A stretch of 64,000 bases of DNA, taken from positions 62,001-126,000 of the forward strand of contig NZ_CSTE01000004.1 in assembly GCF_001368915.1 (NCBI RefSeq), written 5' to 3'. Shown here in pieces: positions 62,013-64,000 of this stretch. Made by a program: the position numbers and the translations under genes. The notes below the pieces were generated by a model. It ran no database searches, had not been told where the DNA came from, and worked only from the letters and a program-made list of their open reading frames with translations. Each line of letters starts with the position of its first letter. Position 1 is the first letter of the stretch. Origin of the DNA: Haloferax massiliensis. GTDB taxonomy: Archaea; Halobacteriota; Halobacteria; Halobacteriales; Haloferacaceae.

Positions 62013-62656
62013 ATGCCTGAGTCCCCGCGGCCTCCACAGGACGATCACGGGAACCGAACACGTCGGCAGTTCCTAGCTGCAGGAGGAGTGGTTGCCACCG
62101 GCGCTCTTGCTGGGTGTAGTGGACTACCTGGAACCGGGCCACGAACGCTTGATACCGTCGTTCACGAAAACTCGGAAGACGAACTGTCGTGGGATTTCCC
62201 GGGCCAATCCGACGCTGAGAGCATCGGGTACGTCGAAATCCGTAGGAAACCACAATTCGACTCCGAGGGCTCGATTCCGTCACTGTGGTCACCTTCAACG
62301 CGAGTATCGATCCGTCATCGTCCTACAAGCTGGATCAGTTCACGGCGACGTTCGCCACTCCGAATACCTATTTCGACCAACACGGCCAACTCACCTACCT
62401 GGTCAGCCCACCAACGCGAAGTGACAGCTTCAACACCTACTATCAGCGGGCCTGGGGTGGGACGACCCACCGGCAGTTCGTAATGGATATAGATGACATC
62501 GGCCTCGATGGGACAATCCAGTTCCCGTTTGTCATTCGAGACCCGCAAGCACTCCCATCGACGTTGCAGTGTTCGTTCTCGGTTCAGGCAACCGAATCAG
62601 GGACGTTTGGGGAGACCGTTACCGCATCGGATTCAGGCACCTTCGAGTTTGACTAA
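62013..62656 (+). pseudogene. Tat lipoprotein, frameshifted
   Basis: The N-terminus has a Tat signal and lipobox (RTRRQFLAAGGVVATGALAG followed by CSG). Frame 1 continues to KPQFDSEGS (about 62265); the protein then goes on in another frame as DSVTVVTFNASIDPSSSYKL and ends with GETVTASDSGTFEFD. One single-nucleotide change near 62260-62280 separates two well-preserved halves, so the damage is recent or a sequencing error. The restored product would be about 210 aa. Function unknown. Confidence 0.7.
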
Positions 62657-62796
62657 GAAGAGGAAGAAGGCAGTTCAGGTTGATGTCTGATACGGAGATG
62701 TGACAGAGTCAACCGGTTCGGTGCCTCTGGTGGCGAATTTATATCAACAATCGAGATGTTTGGTGATAGCACTACCTATCGGTCGCTGTCGGTGAA

Positions 62797-63975
62797 TCAT
62801 TCACAGTTCGTTCGCAGCGTCACCGTATTCCCTGACGTGTAAATCAGACCATGGCTGACAGGAACACGTCCCGTCGAAGATGCCTCGGATACAGCCCACA
62901 GCTCGCTACCGTCCTCAATGCTCAGACCGACAGTCCGGTCAGTCGTCGGAACGACGACCGACTCCCCAACGACCAATGGGGGGCCTGCGACATCAAGGGC
63001 TTGTTCCCACTGGACGTCTCCACTCTCAACGGCCAGCGCATACACGGTTTCCTTGTCCGCGCTGAAAACGCGGCGGTACCCGACCGCTGGCGCGAACAGG
63101 TCACCATCGTACATCGCTTTTGACCACTGCCGGTCTCCACTGGTGGCATCGAACGCCACGAGTTCGTAACGGTCGTAGCTCGCGAGGACGACATCCTCCG
63201 TGCGGACGAGCGGTTCCGGGATATTTGGCCCAGGGATCCCCCACTGGGTCTCACCCGTCTCGCGGTCTAGCGCGTAGATTCCTTGGGCGGCAGAGCCATC
63301 TGCCGTGATGTACACAGAGTCATTGTCGATGGCCGGCGGTGCCGGGATGCTTGCACGCTGGTGATCGTCACCGAACGACCGCGCCCACTGCGTATCGCCG
63401 GTAAACGTATCAAGAGCGGTTACATCGCCCCGATCGCTCGTGGCGACGAGGAGGTCGTCAGCGACGGTCGCCGGATTGGGTCTGCCAGCCGTATCGTGTG
63501 TCCAAGTGGTCGTCCAGCTAGCGGTGTCGAGTGCGACGATCCCGCCAGTCGATGGTTCAGTATAGTCGCCAAGTACGGGCGTAACAGCAATCGAACCTGC
63601 GAGGGCTGGCGGCCCAGTTGGACGCCGATTGAGTTCGTGGGTCGTCTCGGAGGACCCGTCGTCGAGTTGTACGGTGGTCACGATACCATTCTGCTCGCGA
63701 GGCGCGCGGCCGACGACGACAGCCGTATCATTTGTGGCAACGAGTCCGGTGATATCGATATCGTCTGCGAGGGAACTCGTCCAATAATCACCGCCAGCCG
63801 TGAGCGTCGGCTGATCGGGAACGGCGTTCGTATTGTGCGGAGAGGCACGTGTCTGTGGCCACTGCGCGACGCCAGGATCTGTCGGTGTACACGAATTGGT
63901 CTGGCAGCCGGCAGTTGCCGCGAGAACCGTCGTGGCTGAGACTACAAGGTATTCACGGCGCGATATGGAGGGCAT
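62797..63975 (-). CDS. PQQ-like beta-propeller lipoprotein
   Basis: A 392-aa exported lipoprotein. The signal [20 protein letters not shown] has the Tat RR pair and ends in the lipobox cysteine. The mature protein consists of repeated blades with the PQQ-repeat pattern G-x-(V/I)-x-A-L-D-x-x-T-G-x-x-x-W (for example [32 protein letters not shown] and [13 protein letters not shown]). Such BamB-like propellers are protein scaffolds or sugar/alcohol dehydrogenase-like domains at the cell surface; no PQQ-binding catalytic residues can be assigned. Confidence 0.86.
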   Translation of the reverse strand: MPSISRREYLVVSATTVLAATAGCQTNSCTPTDPGVAQWPQTRASPHNTNAVPDQPTLTAGGDYWTSSLADDIDITGLVATNDTAVVVGRAPREQNGIVTTVQLDDGSSETTHELNRRPTGPPALAGSIAVTPVLGDYTEPSTGGIVALDTASWTTTWTHDTAGRPNPATVADDLLVATSDRGDVTALDTFTGDTQWARSFGDDHQRASIPAPPAIDNDSVYITADGSAAQGIYALDRETGETQWGIPGPNIPEPLVRTEDVVLASYDRYELVAFDATSGDRQWSKAMYDGDLFAPAVGYRRVFSADKETVYALAVESGDVQWEQALDVAGPPLVVGESVVVPTTDRTVGLSIEDGSELWAVSEASSTGRVPVSHGLIYTSGNTVTLRTNCE

Positions 63976-64000
63976 CTGACCGAAACGTCGGATACAGAAC

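Noticed and set aside
1-64000. CRISPR arrays, rRNA genes, complete tRNA genes, replication origin
   Set aside because: No regularly spaced repeats, no rRNA-like sequence, no complete cloverleaf and no Orc1/Cdc6 or RepH gene were recognised.

Overview
The window is haloarchaeal DNA (class Halobacteria). The proteins are strongly acidic, several secreted proteins carry Tat signal peptides (RRxFL-like), many genes look leaderless with a TATA-like box about 25-30 nt upstream of the start codon, and families that are essentially haloarchaeal recur: Bat-type HTH-10 regulators, PAS/GAF sensor kinases with 'RHxxxN' H-boxes, DUF7521, DUF6735, DUF5305, DUF1102-like and DUF7129-type proteins, and IS6-family ISH elements. 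The density of broken genes and IS debris suggests a plasmid or an accessory chromosomal region. The species cannot be named from the sequence alone.

Layout. 0-6.9 kb: the end of a cytochrome P450, a tiny IS6-derived MITE, a PAS sensor kinase, and two membrane proteins around a winged-helix/DUF7521 pair. 7-10.7 kb: decayed DNA (TnpB, MalK-like and glutamate dehydrogenase remnants) around an MBL-fold hydrolase, a sensor kinase and a 47-aa rubredoxin-like protein. 10.8-24.5 kb: a large Bat-type regulator, an HD hydrolase, several truncated genes, IS6 copies, a Bat-type regulator with an SDR and a frameshifted glycosyltransferase, and a threonine-synthase-like enzyme. 24.8-28.3 kb: two divergent secreted GH43 arabinanase-like enzymes with ricin-type carbohydrate-binding domains. 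28.4-30.5 kb: a GntP permease and a UspA protein.

31.8-49.7 kb is the metabolic core. Two IclR regulators, an amidohydrolase that overlaps a Rieske ferredoxin, an RraA-like aldolase, a four-gene OpuC/ProU-type betaine ABC transporter, an MFS permease, an aldo/keto reductase, a saccharopine-dehydrogenase-like enzyme, a semialdehyde dehydrogenase, an HpcH/HpaI aldolase and a BCCT transporter look like a catabolic island for an imported betaine-like, aromatic or sugar-acid compound. Four similar GTTTCGTG...AAC sites lie near the first IclR gene, the amidohydrolase and the HpcH aldolase, which suggests a shared regulon. A 40-codon leaderless ORF sits 8 nt in front of the BCCT gene.

50.8-53.9 kb holds a compact surface-fibre-like locus: two DUF1102/TasA-like secreted proteins, a SipW-type signal peptidase and a DUF5305 membrane protein. 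The right end carries another Bat-type sensor-regulator, a convergent ABC ATPase and double permease, DUF6735 and small membrane proteins, and two Tat lipoproteins, one of them frameshifted.

The most unusual structural signal is a set of perfect short hairpins strung together inside two IS6-family transposase genes (around 31.0 and 50.5 kb) and beside a TnpB remnant (7.1 kb). They share a CGAGAC...GTCTCG hairpin and are nested inside or next to an older hairpin, as if palindromes had been inserted into palindromes.
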